A stretch of DNA of 44,889 bases from a virus: the IMG/VR virus record IMGVR_UViG_3300025897_000024, positions 1-44,889 of that record, one strand, 5' to 3'. A program made the position numbers and the translations under genes. Under the pieces are notes generated by a model. The model was not told the origin of the DNA. It saw nothing but the letters and a program-made list of their open reading frames with translations, and ran no database searches. Below, one piece after another: positions 44,776 through 44,889 of the stretch (position 1 is the stretch's first letter; the number at the start of each line of letters is the position of its first letter).

Positions 44776-44889
44776 CAGTCATCCCCAGCGCATCAATTCG
44801 TGTTATCCAGTTTTGCTTTGCTTTATCAGTCATGTCTTGTGAATCAACAACATCACCCCGCACACGATTTGCTTCTTTAATGTTAGCGT
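44756..44889 (-). CDS. C-terminal end of an unidentified protein (5' end beyond the window)
   Basis: The frame is open from the right edge to a TAA at 44758-44756 and reads ANIKEANRVRGDVVDSQDMT, then KAKQNWITRIDALGMTDENK. The start lies outside the window unless the internal ATG in SQDMTDKAK is used. The helical, charged end does not identify a family. It is the first gene seen of the leftward replication/recombination-like unit. Confidence 0.6.
   Translation of the reverse strand, partial: ANIKEANRVRGDVVDSQDMTDKAKQNWITRIDALGMTDENKAS

Noticed and set aside
1-44889. CRISPR array
   Set aside because: The only regular repeat, AACCACGGAGA, is dispersed, 11 bases long and tied to gene starts; there are no spacer-like units.

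Overview
The window is most of the genome of a tailed phage (siphovirus type) with an HK97-type head and a TP901-1/HK97-like tail. The two tail-assembly chaperones and the three-helix holin belong to families shared with alphaproteobacterial gene transfer agents. Together with moderately AT-rich DNA and the fibre families seen (LamG-, SPRY- and cupredoxin-like), this suggests a marine alphaproteobacterial host; that is inference. No integrase, attachment site, tRNA or CRISPR array was seen. Genes run off both ends, so the genome continues on both sides.

Layout. (1) 1-930, minus: a cluster of very small early genes. (2) 1083-3488, plus: a replication initiator-like winged-helix protein and a TOPRIM primase/DnaB-type helicase, closed by a GC-rich hairpin. 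(3) 3628-6635, plus: an auxiliary cassette ParB/Srx - bicupin - PAPS-reductase-like PP-loop enzyme - second ParB, resembling the IbrA/IbrB pair. (4) 6632-8710, minus: a GGCT-like cyclotransferase, a small protein and a COOH-NH2 amidoligase, then a zinc-ribbon protein. (5) 8828-17462, plus: TerS, TerL, a portal with a long extra C-terminus, minor head protein, prohead protease, capsid and decoration-like protein, interrupted by a minus-strand island of three small genes (13548-14190). (6) 17477-30192, plus: tail-tip proteins and a long fibre region with repeated fibre/chaperone cassettes. (7) 30202-35997, plus: head-tail connectors, tail terminator, major tail protein, tail chaperones with a lambda-like -1 frameshift site, tape measure and a distal-tail candidate. 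(8) 35997-38959, plus: lysis region with a T4-type lysozyme, a holin and several small membrane proteins, plus a staphylococcal-nuclease-like protein. (9) 38952-44889, minus: a 2OG-Fe(II) oxygenase, a lipoprotein, HTH regulators, an HExxH ImmA-like protein, an HNH nuclease, a protein with an SSB-type C-terminal tail, and many small unknowns.

Two repeated signals tie the minus-strand genes together. An 11-base start-associated sequence (minus strand AACCACGGAGA) lies exactly 5 nt before the ATG in 11 of 12 cases, and its TAA often serves as the stop codon of the gene before it. A palindromic operator-like element, TGTTGAC-N4-GTAAACA, overlaps a TTGACA -35 box in front of five minus-strand units, including the amidoligase unit and the island inside the head genes. 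These look like one dispersed early regulon under a phage-encoded regulator.
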